Part shown: positions 18,486-28,453 of the stretch, in pieces
Position numbering within the stretch: position 1 is the first letter of the stretch
Layout: each line of letters begins with the position of its first letter
Assembly (NCBI RefSeq): GCF_013201825.1
Contig: NZ_CP053836.1
Span: 2,356,001 to 2,420,000, forward strand
Direction of reading: 5' to 3'
Source of the DNA: Halarcobacter ebronensis
Lineage (GTDB): Bacteria > Campylobacterota > Campylobacteria > Campylobacterales > Arcobacteraceae
DNA: 64,000 bases
Translations under genes and position numbers: made by a program
The notes under the pieces: generated by a model
Told to the model about the DNA's origin: nothing
The model's input: the letters and a program-made list of their open reading frames with translations, nothing else
Databases searched by the model: none

Positions 18486-18719
18486 GGCACTTTTACTCCA
18501 GTAAATAAACTTTAAGTTTTGTTTTAGGAAAAAAATTTTTATTTTGTTTTATAATTTTAGATTAAATAAGGGTAGCTTAAACCTTTTAGACTCGCAGTAG
18601 TGCGTATTTAAAGTTTAAGTATGTGTCAATGTACTTTGTTAGAGTACGTTTATGTGTGCAAATTAGACTTAGTTTATTTAGACTTGGTCTGTTTTCTTAT
18701 TTTTTTTAAAGAGTAAATT
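18486..18719 (+). promoter_or_regulatory. Promoter and long leader of the small-paralogue operon
   Basis: GGCACTTTTA (18486-18495), ACTTTAAGTTTTGTTTTAG (18509-18527) and TATAAT (18550-18555) repeat the layout at 15490-15559 with the same 64-bp spacing. The predicted leader of about 157 bases contains short hairpins (CGCA-GTAG-TGCG; GTAC...GTAC near 18629-18646; AGAC-TTGG-TCT-like near 18690). The long leader suggests RNA-level control; no known riboswitch was recognised. Otherwise the 18417-18719 gap has nothing. Confidence 0.55.
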
Positions 18720-18947
18720 ATGGCGTTGAGATCATATGATTTGCCATCAAATTATCATATTGAAGATCCTCTTAACAAACTTGTATATCAAATTACAAGT
18801 GTGATAAAAAACACAAGAGACTTCAACAGTGCAATAAATCTAATTTTGCAAAACAATTTGAAATTAGAGGATGTAGTCTCAAGAACAGCGAGACTTACGC
18901 TAGAAGATGTTGTTAAATTAGCAGATTTGCTAATTTCAAAGAGATAG
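18720..18947 (+). CDS. Small protein of unknown function, paralogue of 19207-19431
   Basis: 75 residues, no signal or membrane segment, mostly helical. The stretch from QITSVIKNTRDFNSA to VVKLADLLISK aligns without gaps with the protein two genes downstream (QIIYFIKNKNDYANA ... LAKLADSIIESK). Pattern I-K-N-x2-D-[FY]-x-[NS]-A, then N-[LF]-x5-L-x2-[KR]-T-x-[KR]-L, then KLAD. Ribosome site is weak (AAAGAG). Function not recognised. Confidence 0.75.
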   Translation: MALRSYDLPSNYHIEDPLNKLVYQITSVIKNTRDFNSAINLILQNNLKLEDVVSRTARLTLEDVVKLADLLISKR

Positions 18948-18983
18948 ATTTTACAAAGAATTAAATAATTTAGGGAAAGGGTA

Positions 18984-19226
18984 ATGGAATCTATTATTTA
19001 TGAGTTAAGAGCTAATGATGTTAAAGAAGATGATATTGAGTTTATAATGAAGAGAGTAAAAAATAGAATCTCTGAAGAGAATATTGATGCTGAACTTCAA
19101 AAACTAGGATATCCGAAAATATTTACTGTGGATTATGATCAATATAATGAATATGACGACTATGATGATTATGATAGTGGTAATAGCAGTGGTTATAATG
19201 GATATAATGATGACGATGAATATTAA
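18984..19226 (+). CDS. Small protein with Asp/Tyr-rich C-terminal tail
   Basis: 80 residues. The N-terminal half (about 1-48) is a helical, charged domain. The last 32 residues are a low-complexity tail of D, Y, N, G and S ending NDDDEY, strongly acidic. A strong AGGGAAAGGG precedes the ATG. It lies between the two paralogous small genes and overlaps the second. Family not recognised; an acidic tail of this kind often binds a basic partner or metal, but that is inference. Confidence 0.7.
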   Translation: MESIIYELRANDVKEDDIEFIMKRVKNRISEENIDAELQKLGYPKIFTVDYDQYNEYDDYDDYDSGNSSGYNGYNDDDEY

Positions 19227-19431
19227 TCATTCAGGTGGCGAATTAAATAGAAATGAACAAGTAAATCAAATAATTTACTTTATAAAAAACAAAAATGATT
19301 ATGCTAATGCTGCAAAAGTTATGATAAGTAGTAATTTTTCAATTCAAGCATTAAAAGAGAAAACAATCAAATTAAGTCAATTTGAGTTAGCTAAATTAGC
19401 TGACTCAATTATTGAGAGTAAAAAGAAATAA
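19207..19431 (+). CDS. Small protein of unknown function, paralogue of 18720-18947
   Basis: About 74 residues from the ATG at 19207; ATGs at 19210 and 19216 are also possible, and the frame stays open upstream inside the previous gene, where it gives an unnatural Met/Ile-rich stretch. The body aligns with the 18720 protein (see there). The start lies inside the end of the acidic-tail gene, suggesting translational coupling. It converges on gshB with only 3 bp between stop codons. Confidence 0.7.
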   Translation: MMTMNINHSGGELNRNEQVNQIIYFIKNKNDYANAAKVMISSNFSIQALKEKTIKLSQFELAKLADSIIESKKK

Positions 19432-19434
19432 ACT

Positions 19435-20466
19435 TTACTCTCTTAATTCATTTAGTTTTTTAAGTAGATACTCTAACTCTGCTCTCTTTTCAACCTTTTC
19501 ATGAACTTTTTCTTCAAGAAAATCTACTACATTTTGATGAAGTTTAACTTTACTAAGCTTATTAATATTTGTAATTCCACCAGGATTTAAAACATTTACC
19601 TCTAAGATTTTGTCTCCAATTATATCAAGACCTGCAAAGAAAATTCCATCTGCTATTAATTTTTTACCAACCTTTGAACAAATCTTTTTTTGTGATTCAG
19701 TTAAGGTATATTTATGTGCGCTTCCACCAGTTTGAATATTAGCTCTATGGTCACCTTCTGCTGGTTTTCTATGATAAGCTCCAATTGCTTTACCATTAAG
19801 CATAATAACCCTAACATCACCATTTTCAGCACCTGCAATATATTCTTGAAGTATTACATAATTTTCACCTGACTCATCAATATAAAAATCTAGTAGAGAG
19901 TTAATATTTGACATTGCATTTTTCTCCAATACAATAACTCCTCTTCCTCCTGAACCATCAAGTGGTTTTAGAATCATCTTTTGTTCATTTGACTCTTCAA
20001 TTATCTTTTTTATATACTTTTTACTACCAGATACATGGGTTTTAGGTAAGAATGAGTTTCCTGGGTCATGGAAAGTCGTTGTATAAAGTTTATTATTTGC
20101 TTTTCTAATTCCATCCACATCATTTATAATAACAGTCTCATTTTTAACAGAATCAAGGAAATTGAATACTAAAGGTGAGATTGGAGGATCTTTTCTAATC
20201 ATAATACAATCAAAAGCATGTAGAGCTACTAACTTTATATCATATGTAGTTTTTTTATAAAATGTTGTTACTGAATCAGGAATTTTCCCCTCATATTTAA
20301 GCATCTTTGCAAAGCCATGAACAGTGTTGTTTCTAACAGTCAAATCATGGGTATATAAAATTGCAACCCTATGACCTCTTGTCATACACTCTTTTATAAC
20401 TGCTAAAGTTGTGCTTTTTAGTGGCTCTATATTAGCCCAGTTTTCAATAATAAATGCTACACGCAA
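19435..20466 (-). CDS. gshB: Glutathione synthetase-like ATP-grasp ligase
   Basis: 343 residues, close to the GshB family length of about 315 with a short C-terminal extension. N-terminal domain MRVAFIIENWANI, middle MIRKDPP (substrate loop), ATP-grasp motifs KPLDGSGGRGV, VILQEYI, GDVRVIMLNGKAIGAYHRKP, GDHRANIQTGGSA and metal-binding EVNVLNPGGI. These are diagnostic for glutathione synthase. No gshA is visible in the window. Confidence 0.88.
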   Translation of the reverse strand: MRVAFIIENWANIEPLKSTTLAVIKECMTRGHRVAILYTHDLTVRNNTVHGFAKMLKYEGKIPDSVTTFYKKTTYDIKLVALHAFDCIMIRKDPPISPLVFNFLDSVKNETVIINDVDGIRKANNKLYTTTFHDPGNSFLPKTHVSGSKKYIKKIIEESNEQKMILKPLDGSGGRGVIVLEKNAMSNINSLLDFYIDESGENYVILQEYIAGAENGDVRVIMLNGKAIGAYHRKPAEGDHRANIQTGGSAHKYTLTESQKKICSKVGKKLIADGIFFAGLDIIGDKILEVNVLNPGGITNINKLSKVKLHQNVVDFLEEKVHEKVEKRAELEYLLKKLNELRE

Positions 20467-20576
20467 TTGTTTTTACCTCATCAATTAATTTAATATAAGC
20501 TAAATTATACAATTAAATTGATTACATTTAAGGCATGTTTTAAGATTTTAAATTTATTTAAAAAAGATAAAGAGTG

Positions 20577-20591
20577 CACTTAAAAAGTGCC
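20577..20591 (-). terminator. Probable terminator after purL
   Basis: On the minus strand GCACTT-TTT-AAGTGC forms a six-base-pair hairpin 7 bp after the purL stop, followed at some distance by a T-rich stretch. Weak as an intrinsic terminator. Confidence 0.4.
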
Positions 20592-20597
20592 CCTTTA

Positions 20598-22811
20598 TTA
20601 TAAGTCTTGTTCTATAACTTCTTTAAATCTGTTAAAGTAGATATTTTTTGCTTCATCAAGCTCTTTATATACATCATTGATAGCAATTTTACCACCACCA
20701 ATAACTCCAAGTTTAGTATATGAAATTCCTCTATTTCTACAAAGTCTTTCAAAACTCTCTGCATTATCAGGAGATACTTCAACTACTGCTCTACTCAATG
20801 TTTCAGAAAAGATATCTTTACTATTTTCAAGCTCAATAGTAGCTTCTACTCCTTTGTTTCCTACAACTGCCATTTTAGCTAGTGCAATTGCCAATCCACC
20901 AACATTTACATCTTTTGCAGCTTCTAATAAATCTTGTTTATTTGCTTCAATTACACTATTCCATAGATTTAACTCTTTGTCAAAATCAACTTCAGGGTGT
21001 ACTCCTGCAACTTTGTCATAAAATCTTTTCATGTATAATGATGCACCAAACTCTGATTTTGTATCACCTAAAAGGTATGCAAAATCTCCATCATTTTGAA
21101 AACAAGAAGGCAATACTTTGTTCTCATCATCATTCACTCCAACCATTGCAATAGCAGGTGTTGGGAAAACTCCTACACCATTTGTTTCATTGTATAAAGA
21201 TACATTTCCACCAATTACAGGAGTATTTAACTCTTTACAAGCTTTTTTAATACCTTCACAAGATTGAGCAAACTGCCACATAACTTCTGGATTTTGAGGG
21301 TTTCCAAAGTTTAGACAATCTGTAATTGCTTTTGGAACTGCTCCTGTCATTGCAACATTTCTTCCTGATTCCATAACAGCTGCTGCTGCACCTAGTTCAG
21401 GGTTAATATAACACTGTCTTGTGTTGCAATCAGCACTCATTGCAAGAGCTTTTCCTGTCTCTTTGATTCTAATAACTGAACCATCAAGTTTTCCAGGACC
21501 TTTTACAGTGTTTGTTTGTACCATTGAGTCATATTGGTTATAAACCCAAGATTTATCTACAACTTCCATATCTGAAAATAGTTTGTCAAATGCTTCTTGA
21601 TTTGGTATATCTTTGTTCATTTCAACATTTTCAATACCCTCTAAATATGCAGGTTTAGCAACTGGTCTATCTAAAATAGGAGCCTCTTCAGAAACTGGTT
21701 GAACTGGGATATCAGCAACTTTTTCCCCATGCCAGAATAGTTCCATATTTCCCGTATTTGTAACTTCACCAATTACTGCAACATCCAATTCCCATTTTTG
21801 GAAAATCTCTATAATTTTTGCTTCACAACCTTTTTTAGCACAAATTAACATTCTCTCTTGAGATTCAGATAACATAAAATCATAAGGAGTCATCCCCTCT
21901 TCTCTAGCTGGAACTCTATCTAAATGCATAATCATCCCAGAACCAGATCTTCCTGCCATTTCAAAAGATGAAGATGTAAGACCAGCAGCACCCATATCTT
22001 GAATACCAATAATCAAATCCTCTTTAAATAGCTCTAAACAAGCTTCTAAAAGTAGTTTTTCAGTGAAAGGATCTCCAACTTGTACTGTTGGTCTTTTTGA
22101 TTCAGAATCTTCATCAAATGAAGCAGAACTCATAACAGCACCACCAAGTCCATCACGTCCTGTTTTAGAACCAACATACATAACAGGATTTCCAATACCT
22201 TCTGCAATTCCTAAGAAAATTTCATCAGCTTTTGCAATACCTAAGTTAAAAGCATTTACTAGGTTGTTTCCTGCATAACAATCTTCAAAGTTTGTTTGTC
22301 CACCAATAGTTGGAACTCCCATACAGTTACCATATCCACCAATACCTGAAACAACACCTCTTAATAAAAATCTATGTTTTTGTGCTATTTCACTATCACC
22401 TTCAATCTCAGCAAATTGAATTAAGTTCATAGATGCAACTGGTCTTGCTCCCATTGTAAATACATCTCTCATAATACCACCAACACCTGTTGCAGCACCT
22501 TGGTATGGCTCAATAAATGAAGGGTGATTATGTGATTCCATTTTAAATACAGCAGCGTATCCATCACCTATATCAATAACTCCTGCATTTTCACCTGGAC
22601 CTTGAATAACCCAAGGAGCAGAAGTTGGGAAACCACTTAAATACTTTTTACTTGATTTATATGAACAGTGTTCTGACCACATTGCAGAAAAAATTCCAAT
22701 TTCCACATAATTTGGGTCTCTTCCTAAGATCTCTTTGATATTATCTAATTCTTCAAGTGTTAAAGAGTGAGCAAGTGCTAGCTCTTCAAGATTCATCTCT
22801 TCTTTTTGCAT
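20598..22811 (-). CDS. purL: Phosphoribosylformylglycinamidine synthase, subunit PurL
   Basis: 737 residues, the small PurL type that works with PurQ and PurS in purine synthesis (FGAR to FGAM). Signatures include MWSEHCSYKSSK (about 44-55), VQGPGENAG, FKMESHNHPSFIEPYQGAATGVGGI and GIQDMGAAGLTSSS. Alone in its transcription unit with short flanking gaps. Confidence 0.97.
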   Translation of the reverse strand: MQKEEMNLEELALAHSLTLEELDNIKEILGRDPNYVEIGIFSAMWSEHCSYKSSKKYLSGFPTSAPWVIQGPGENAGVIDIGDGYAAVFKMESHNHPSFIEPYQGAATGVGGIMRDVFTMGARPVASMNLIQFAEIEGDSEIAQKHRFLLRGVVSGIGGYGNCMGVPTIGGQTNFEDCYAGNNLVNAFNLGIAKADEIFLGIAEGIGNPVMYVGSKTGRDGLGGAVMSSASFDEDSESKRPTVQVGDPFTEKLLLEACLELFKEDLIIGIQDMGAAGLTSSSFEMAGRSGSGMIMHLDRVPAREEGMTPYDFMLSESQERMLICAKKGCEAKIIEIFQKWELDVAVIGEVTNTGNMELFWHGEKVADIPVQPVSEEAPILDRPVAKPAYLEGIENVEMNKDIPNQEAFDKLFSDMEVVDKSWVYNQYDSMVQTNTVKGPGKLDGSVIRIKETGKALAMSADCNTRQCYINPELGAAAAVMESGRNVAMTGAVPKAITDCLNFGNPQNPEVMWQFAQSCEGIKKACKELNTPVIGGNVSLYNETNGVGVFPTPAIAMVGVNDDENKVLPSCFQNDGDFAYLLGDTKSEFGASLYMKRFYDKVAGVHPEVDFDKELNLWNSVIEANKQDLLEAAKDVNVGGLAIALAKMAVVGNKGVEATIELENSKDIFSETLSRAVVEVSPDNAESFERLCRNRGISYTKLGVIGGGKIAINDVYKELDEAKNIYFNRFKEVIEQDL

Positions 22812-22877
22812 TTTTCGCCTTAAAATATGGTTGTTAATAATGAGGCGATTATATCTAAAAAGCTCTTAGCGAAAGTT

Positions 22878-23837
22878 TTAACCTTCTGCTAAGATTTTGA
22901 TTTTGTCATCTTTAAGCTCAATATAGAGCTCTTTTTTACCTACAAAGGTGTAGTTATTTGTTTTATAATCTTCATCCATAACCACTTTGAACATAATTTT
23001 GTCTAAAGAGTTTGGATAAGGAATTATATTAATATTTGTAAATTCAATTGTTTTATCTTCTTTTCTTGAAAAAATTCTCTCTTTATAATCTTTGAATCTT
23101 TCAAAATCCATTCCATCATCCCTTTTAAAAGAGTCTGAATAAAATCCAAGATACTCATCTATATCAGACTTTTTCCAAGCATCTCTCCATTTAAAAATAG
23201 AAGAAAGGATTAAACTAATCTCCTCTTTAGAAGCCTTATTCACACTATCTTCAGATATTAAAAGAACAGATTTATCATAATCTATTGTATTATCTAACTC
23301 TTCAAGTCTAAAGTTATCTAAAGCAATACAGCCTTTAGTAAAGCTCTCTCTATCTTCATTTAAAGGCATTCCATGAATCCAAATACCATGTCCTTTTTTA
23401 TTCCTAGTTTTATCAAAAGTGTTTGGATATGAAGTAACTAAAGCTAGTGGTCCATAAAACTGGTCAAGCTTTGTAAGTTTTTGAGTTAAATCATATACTC
23501 CTGTTGGTGTTTTCAAATCCCCTTCCTCTTGTTTATCACCAACAATTTCACCAACAATTACATTATCTTTTAAGAGAATACTATACTGATTTTTATCAAC
23601 TTTGTACAAAGTCAACTCTTTTTTATCTTTTTGAGCTAAGATAACAAACTCTCTTGACTCATAGTACCCATAGTCAACATTTTTATTAGCTAAATAGCTT
23701 TGCCAATACTCTTTTTTTTTCAACTCATTTTCAAGTTTTTCTTTAACTGCTTCAAGACCTTGACTTCTGTAAATATCTACTAAATCAGCGCTCAAACAAT
23801 TAAAAACCAACAACATTAATAATAATGTTTTTTTCAC
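22878..23837 (-). CDS. Periplasmic L,D-carboxypeptidase/transpeptidase with NTF2-like tail (Csd6/Pgp2-like)
   Basis: 319 residues, signal peptide about 1-17. The YkuD domain (about 90-200) has the catalytic motif HGMPLNEDRESFTKGC. A C-terminal NTF2-like domain (about 205-319: WRDAWKKSDIDEYLGFYSDSF, DGMDFERFKDYKERIF) follows. The YkuD plus NTF2 layout is that of H. pylori Csd6 and C. jejuni Pgp2, which trim tetrapeptides to tripeptides and set helical cell shape. It is divergent to an M23 peptidase of the same pathway. Confidence 0.88.
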   Translation of the reverse strand: MKKTLLLMLLVFNCLSADLVDIYRSQGLEAVKEKLENELKKKEYWQSYLANKNVDYGYYESREFVILAQKDKKELTLYKVDKNQYSILLKDNVIVGEIVGDKQEEGDLKTPTGVYDLTQKLTKLDQFYGPLALVTSYPNTFDKTRNKKGHGIWIHGMPLNEDRESFTKGCIALDNFRLEELDNTIDYDKSVLLISEDSVNKASKEEISLILSSIFKWRDAWKKSDIDEYLGFYSDSFKRDDGMDFERFKDYKERIFSRKEDKTIEFTNINIIPYPNSLDKIMFKVVMDEDYKTNNYTFVGKKELYIELKDDKIKILAEG

Positions 23838-23917
23838 AAAAAGCCCCTAAAATTTTATATTTTATTTAGTTGCGCAATTGTATAATAATGCTTCTAATTT
23901 TTTAATAAAGAAGGGCA

Positions 23918-25114
23918 ATGTATAGAGTAATAATATCACTTTTTTTAGTAATCTCATCACTATTTTCAGCAGTTGTTAAAGAGGAAAAATGGCCAAGCGG
24001 TGAAACATTTTTGACCTTTTTAGAAAAATATTCCATCCCCCAAAAACTATATTTTGATTTGGAAAAAGAGGATAAAGAGTTATGTTCAGAGATAACAGCT
24101 GATTCATACTTTTATTTAATAGAAGATGAAGATAAAACGCTAAATCAAGTACTTATTCCTGTTTCAGAAGAGATTCAACTTCATGTATATAAACAAAACA
24201 ATGGTGAATACAAATTTGAAACCTTGCCTATTAGTTATAGCGAATATACAGAAACAATTGCCATACCTATTGAAACATCAGTTGCAAAAGAGCTTCAAGA
24301 TGCAACAGGAAGTGCTGCCCTTGCAGCTAATCTAAAAGATATTTTTGCTGGTTCTGTAAACTTTAGAAGAATGCAAAAAGGTGATTTTGTTGCAATTGAA
24401 TATACCCAAAAAGAGCTACTTGGAAGACCTTTTGGACAACCAGATATAAAAGCAGCAATGGTAGAAATTTCTGGAAAAAAATATTATAGATTTAAAAATG
24501 AAGACAATGATAAATATTATGATCAAACAGGAAAAGCTTTTACAAAATTTTACTACTTTACAATTCCTTTAACATATACAAGGATTTCAAGTGGTTTTAC
24601 CCAAAAAAGATGGCATCCAGTTTTAAAAAGATATAGAGCCCACTTAGGAACTGACTTTGCAGCGCCAAGGGGAAGAAAAATCTATGCAGCAGCTGAAGGT
24701 AGAATTGAGTTTGCAGGAAGAAAGGGTGGATATGGAAATGTAATAATTATTAAACACCCAAATGGATATAAAACTCTATATGGACACCAAAGTAAATTTA
24801 GAGCTGGTATAAAAAGAGGTAAATGGGTAAAAAGAGGAGAACTTATTGGTTATGTAGGAAGTACAGGACTTAGTTCTGGTCCCCACTTGCATTTGGGTCT
24901 TTACATAAATGGAAGAGCTGTTAATCCATTAAAAATAATCAAAAAACCAGAAGAAATAGCACTAAAAGGAAAAGAGAAAAAAACTTTTATTGCAAATGCA
25001 AAAATTACTATGCAAAATCTTGATTTGGTTGTAAATGATCAAAATAGAAAAAAAGCTACAAGACTAGATAGAGTAGCATCAAGTAGTCCAATTGTAACTC
25101 CCAAGGAGATTTAA
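23918..25114 (+). CDS. M23 metallopeptidase (Csd3/Pgp3-like)
   Basis: 398 residues with signal peptide (about 1-17). The C-terminal LytM domain has zinc and active-site motifs HLGTDFAAPRG, LYGHQSKF and GPHLHLGLY. The two preceding domains and overall length match H. pylori Csd3/HdpA (about 400 residues), a D,D-carboxypeptidase/endopeptidase for peptidoglycan. The mgtE ATG lies at its last base pair. Confidence 0.87.
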   Translation: MYRVIISLFLVISSLFSAVVKEEKWPSGETFLTFLEKYSIPQKLYFDLEKEDKELCSEITADSYFYLIEDEDKTLNQVLIPVSEEIQLHVYKQNNGEYKFETLPISYSEYTETIAIPIETSVAKELQDATGSAALAANLKDIFAGSVNFRRMQKGDFVAIEYTQKELLGRPFGQPDIKAAMVEISGKKYYRFKNEDNDKYYDQTGKAFTKFYYFTIPLTYTRISSGFTQKRWHPVLKRYRAHLGTDFAAPRGRKIYAAAEGRIEFAGRKGGYGNVIIIKHPNGYKTLYGHQSKFRAGIKRGKWVKRGELIGYVGSTGLSSGPHLHLGLYINGRAVNPLKIIKKPEEIALKGKEKKTFIANAKITMQNLDLVVNDQNRKKATRLDRVASSSPIVTPKEI

Positions 25115-26466
25115 TGTCTTCTGAGAATGCTATAAAAAACCCCCATGAACTTCTTGAAAGGTTAAATGAATTACACCCTAGTGATATAGCATACTCACTT
25201 AAAAAGATAGAAAAGGAGTCAGAAGATGACTTCTATTATGTTTTAAAAGAGATTCCCGATGAAATTTTAGGGGAAGTTATTCTTGAACTTCCTGATAATT
25301 TAAGAGAAGATGTTTATACTCTCTTACCTTCTCAAAGACTCTCAGACGTTGTTTATGAACTAGATTCAGATGATGCTACAGATATTATCCAAGAGATTGA
25401 AGAGGTAGATGAAGAGAAAGCAAAAGAGGTTTTTGAAGGCTTAGAAGAAGAGGATAAGCATGAGATTAACTGGCTTAAAAGATACCATGAAGATGAAGCT
25501 GGTTCTTATATGCAAACTGAGCTTTTCTCTGCAAATATTAATGAAACAATTAGTGATTCGATTAAAAGATTAAAAGAGGGAAAAGAGTCAGATGAGTTAG
25601 AAAATATTCATCAAGTATATATAGTAAATAATGAAAAAAAATTAATTGCTTCAATATTACTTGAAGATTTGATTATTTTTGATTTTGAAAAAACATATGA
25701 ACAAATTATAAATGAACATGAAGAGAATAGATTTAAACCCTTTGTTGTACATGATAAAGATCATATTGATGAAGTTGCTAAACAGGTTGAAAAGTATGAC
25801 TTAAACGTTGTTCCTGTTGTGGGATATCAAGGTATTTTAGTTGGTAGAATTACAAGTGATGATATTTTAGATGTAATTGAAGAGAATGCAACTGAACAGA
25901 TGTACCAACTTGCAGGGGTAAATGATGACTTTGAACATGAAGACAATCTTTTAAATACTGCAAAAAAGAGAGCTTTATGGCTCTTTTTAAATTTGGGAAC
26001 TGCAATTTTAGCTTCTTTGGTAATAGGAATGTTTGATAAAACTATTGAAGCTTTTGTTGCTTTAGCTATTTTAATGCCCATTGTTGCTTCTATGGGAGGG
26101 AATGCAGGAACACAAACTTTAGCTGTAACAGTAAGACAGTTAGCTTTAGGAGAGATTGATTTTGATAATAGTAAAGATGCCATAAAAAAAGAGGTATTTA
26201 TCTCACTAGCCAATGGTTTTATCTTTGCAATAATTATAGGAATTATTGCTTGGTTTTGGTTTAATACAGCTCTTCTTGGTTTGGTAATAGCTCTTTCAAT
26301 GATAATAAACCTTTTTAGTGCTGGTTTTTTTGGGGCATCTATCCCTTTGGTTTTAAAAAAGATGGATATTGATCCAGCAATAGGAAGCACCGTCTTACTT
26401 ACTACTGTTACAGATATTGTAGGATTCTTTAGCTTTTTGATGCTTGCTAAACTAATTTTATTGTAG
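25114..26466 (+). CDS. mgtE: MgtE magnesium transporter
   Basis: 450 residues. N-terminal MgtE_N helical superhelix (about 10-135; repeated LP-x-LP and DVVYELDSDDATDIIQEI), a CBS pair (about 140-265) and five C-terminal membrane segments with the pore motif PIVASMGGNAGTQTLAVTVR. This is the complete gated Mg2+ channel. Its start overlaps the end of the M23 gene. Confidence 0.96.
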   Translation: MSSENAIKNPHELLERLNELHPSDIAYSLKKIEKESEDDFYYVLKEIPDEILGEVILELPDNLREDVYTLLPSQRLSDVVYELDSDDATDIIQEIEEVDEEKAKEVFEGLEEEDKHEINWLKRYHEDEAGSYMQTELFSANINETISDSIKRLKEGKESDELENIHQVYIVNNEKKLIASILLEDLIIFDFEKTYEQIINEHEENRFKPFVVHDKDHIDEVAKQVEKYDLNVVPVVGYQGILVGRITSDDILDVIEENATEQMYQLAGVNDDFEHEDNLLNTAKKRALWLFLNLGTAILASLVIGMFDKTIEAFVALAILMPIVASMGGNAGTQTLAVTVRQLALGEIDFDNSKDAIKKEVFISLANGFIFAIIIGIIAWFWFNTALLGLVIALSMIINLFSAGFFGASIPLVLKKMDIDPAIGSTVLLTTVTDIVGFFSFLMLAKLILL

Positions 26467-26482
26467 GAGTTTCCCCCTACTT

Positions 26483-28351
26483 TTAAAATTTTTTATTTCC
26501 AAGGTCTAATACAATCTCTTTTGCAATTGAATCAGTTTTTACTGCAATATCTTTTGTTTGCCCTGCAATTAAAAGATTTTTTTGTGCTTGTTTTTCAAGT
26601 AAAACAATTGCATCATTTATTTGAGCCACACTATATTCTTGCTCTTTTGATGCTTCTTCTATACTATTTATAGTATTCATTGTTTTGTCTATATTTCCTA
26701 ACAATTGATTATAACCTTCAATCATTTTATCACCTATTGATTTTCCATAACTAGCTTTTGATGTAGCTTGTTCAACTATTAGTTTAATCTCTTTTGCAGC
26801 TTCTGCACTTCTATTAGCCAAATTTCTTACTTCTTGTGCAACTACAGCAAAACCTTTTCCAGCTTCCCCTGCTGTTGCTGCTTCAACAGCAGCATTAAGG
26901 GATAATATATTTGTTTGAAATGCAATTTGATCAATAATTCCGATTGCTTCATTTATTGTATTAACTTGCATTTCTATTTCACCCATTGCTAAACTTGTAT
27001 TTTGAGCTAATTTTTGTCCATCTTTTGCTGAAATATCAACTTCATTTGCATAATTAGTCATTTTAGACACATTGTTTGAATTACTTTTTACACTCATAAT
27101 TATTTTTTCAAGGGCAGCACTTGTTTGTTCTAAAGAGGATGCAGCCTCACTAGAACTTATATTTAATTCATTAACATTATTAATCAAAACATCTGAAGAC
27201 TCTTCTAATGTTTTACCCACATTAAAAGAGTTATTTAATAGTTTTGAAATAACCTCTCCCAATTCATTGATAGCTTGGGAAACCTTTGAGTTTGCCTTTG
27301 GAAATCTTGAAGTAAAATCTTCATCTTTAAATTTTTCTAAAACTTCTAATAGTTTTGGAATACTACTTGCGATAGTTTGTTCCAATTCAAACTGCATTTT
27401 TGTTAAAATATTTTTTAATTCCAATAAAGAATCAGTATTGGTTTCTTTTTCTATTTTTGAACTAAGATTACCTGAACCTATATCTTTTGCAAACCGTGCA
27501 ATATCTTTTACAAACTCTTCATCTTTTTTTATTGATTTTTCAATGTAGTCGATATTTAAATTAATTGTTGCTGCCATTTTCCCAAACTCATCTTTTGTAT
27601 CTAAATCAATAATCGAAGAGGTTTTTGTTTTTTTATTTAAAAAATCAAAAAAGTTTTGTAATCCATCTTGAACTTTAAATACTGATTTTATAAGTTGTCT
27701 AGAGATAATAAAAGAAATTAATGCACCAATAAACAATGAGATAAATAAAATTGTTATCATTGTAAAGGAGAAACTACTTGCTATTTGTCTAGCTTTTGGT
27801 ATCTCCATTTGATTTTTCATCTCTTCATAATCGATAAATTCATTTATTAGTTTTAACCAAATAGTAATATTACCTCTTACCTCATCAAGTAAAATCTTTT
27901 TTGCTTGGGTATCTTGAGTATTCTCTTTTAGTCTAATAATTTCAGAGATAGAGGGTAATGTTTGGCTTTCAATACTTTTAATTTTATTTAATAACTCTTT
28001 CTCTTTTGAATCTATTTCCACACCTTTTTTAAATAATGCTTCCATCGATTTTTCTGATTCTTCATAAAACTCTCCAAGCCTTTTTATATCAGCTAAGGAG
28101 TCAACAAATAGCTTATCACTACTATTTCCTGACAAAACTAAATCTCTAATTGCAATTGCTCTATCATGGACACTACCTCTGAAGTTTATTGCTACTCTTT
28201 GTTTTACCGAGTTTACTTCAACTATTTTATTTAATGTCTCATCAATAATAGTAACTTTATAGATTCCAATTGCAGTAATTATGATAATAATTAATATCAT
28301 GATTGTGAAACCAAGGTAAAGTTTTTTGGGTATACTTAAATTCTTAATCAT
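26483..28351 (-). CDS. Methyl-accepting chemotaxis protein
   Basis: 622 residues. A membrane segment (about 10-30), a periplasmic four-helix bundle of the 4HB_MCP type (about 35-190) and a second segment (about 193-213) are followed by HAMP-like helices and the signalling hairpin. The hairpin carries the conserved tip [20 protein letters not shown] and [20 protein letters not shown]. No ligand can be named. A Fur-like palindrome sits 103 bp upstream of its start. Confidence 0.95.
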   Translation of the reverse strand: MIKNLSIPKKLYLGFTIMILIIIIITAIGIYKVTIIDETLNKIVEVNSVKQRVAINFRGSVHDRAIAIRDLVLSGNSSDKLFVDSLADIKRLGEFYEESEKSMEALFKKGVEIDSKEKELLNKIKSIESQTLPSISEIIRLKENTQDTQAKKILLDEVRGNITIWLKLINEFIDYEEMKNQMEIPKARQIASSFSFTMITILFISLFIGALISFIISRQLIKSVFKVQDGLQNFFDFLNKKTKTSSIIDLDTKDEFGKMAATINLNIDYIEKSIKKDEEFVKDIARFAKDIGSGNLSSKIEKETNTDSLLELKNILTKMQFELEQTIASSIPKLLEVLEKFKDEDFTSRFPKANSKVSQAINELGEVISKLLNNSFNVGKTLEESSDVLINNVNELNISSSEAASSLEQTSAALEKIIMSVKSNSNNVSKMTNYANEVDISAKDGQKLAQNTSLAMGEIEMQVNTINEAIGIIDQIAFQTNILSLNAAVEAATAGEAGKGFAVVAQEVRNLANRSAEAAKEIKLIVEQATSKASYGKSIGDKMIEGYNQLLGNIDKTMNTINSIEEASKEQEYSVAQINDAIVLLEKQAQKNLLIAGQTKDIAVKTDSIAKEIVLDLGNKKF

Positions 28352-28453
28352 TTTAACTCTTTTTATTATAAGATAATTTTTATCATATTATAATTAATAT
28401 TAACTTCTAAAAGATTGAAAGATTTTTTTTATAATTTTTATTTAGTGAAATTT

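Noticed and set aside
18562-18719. tRNA or known riboswitch in the long leader
   Set aside because: Hairpins are short and no cloverleaf or known aptamer consensus is visible.
20677-21021. 114-residue frame antisense to purL
   Set aside because: Shadow of purL.
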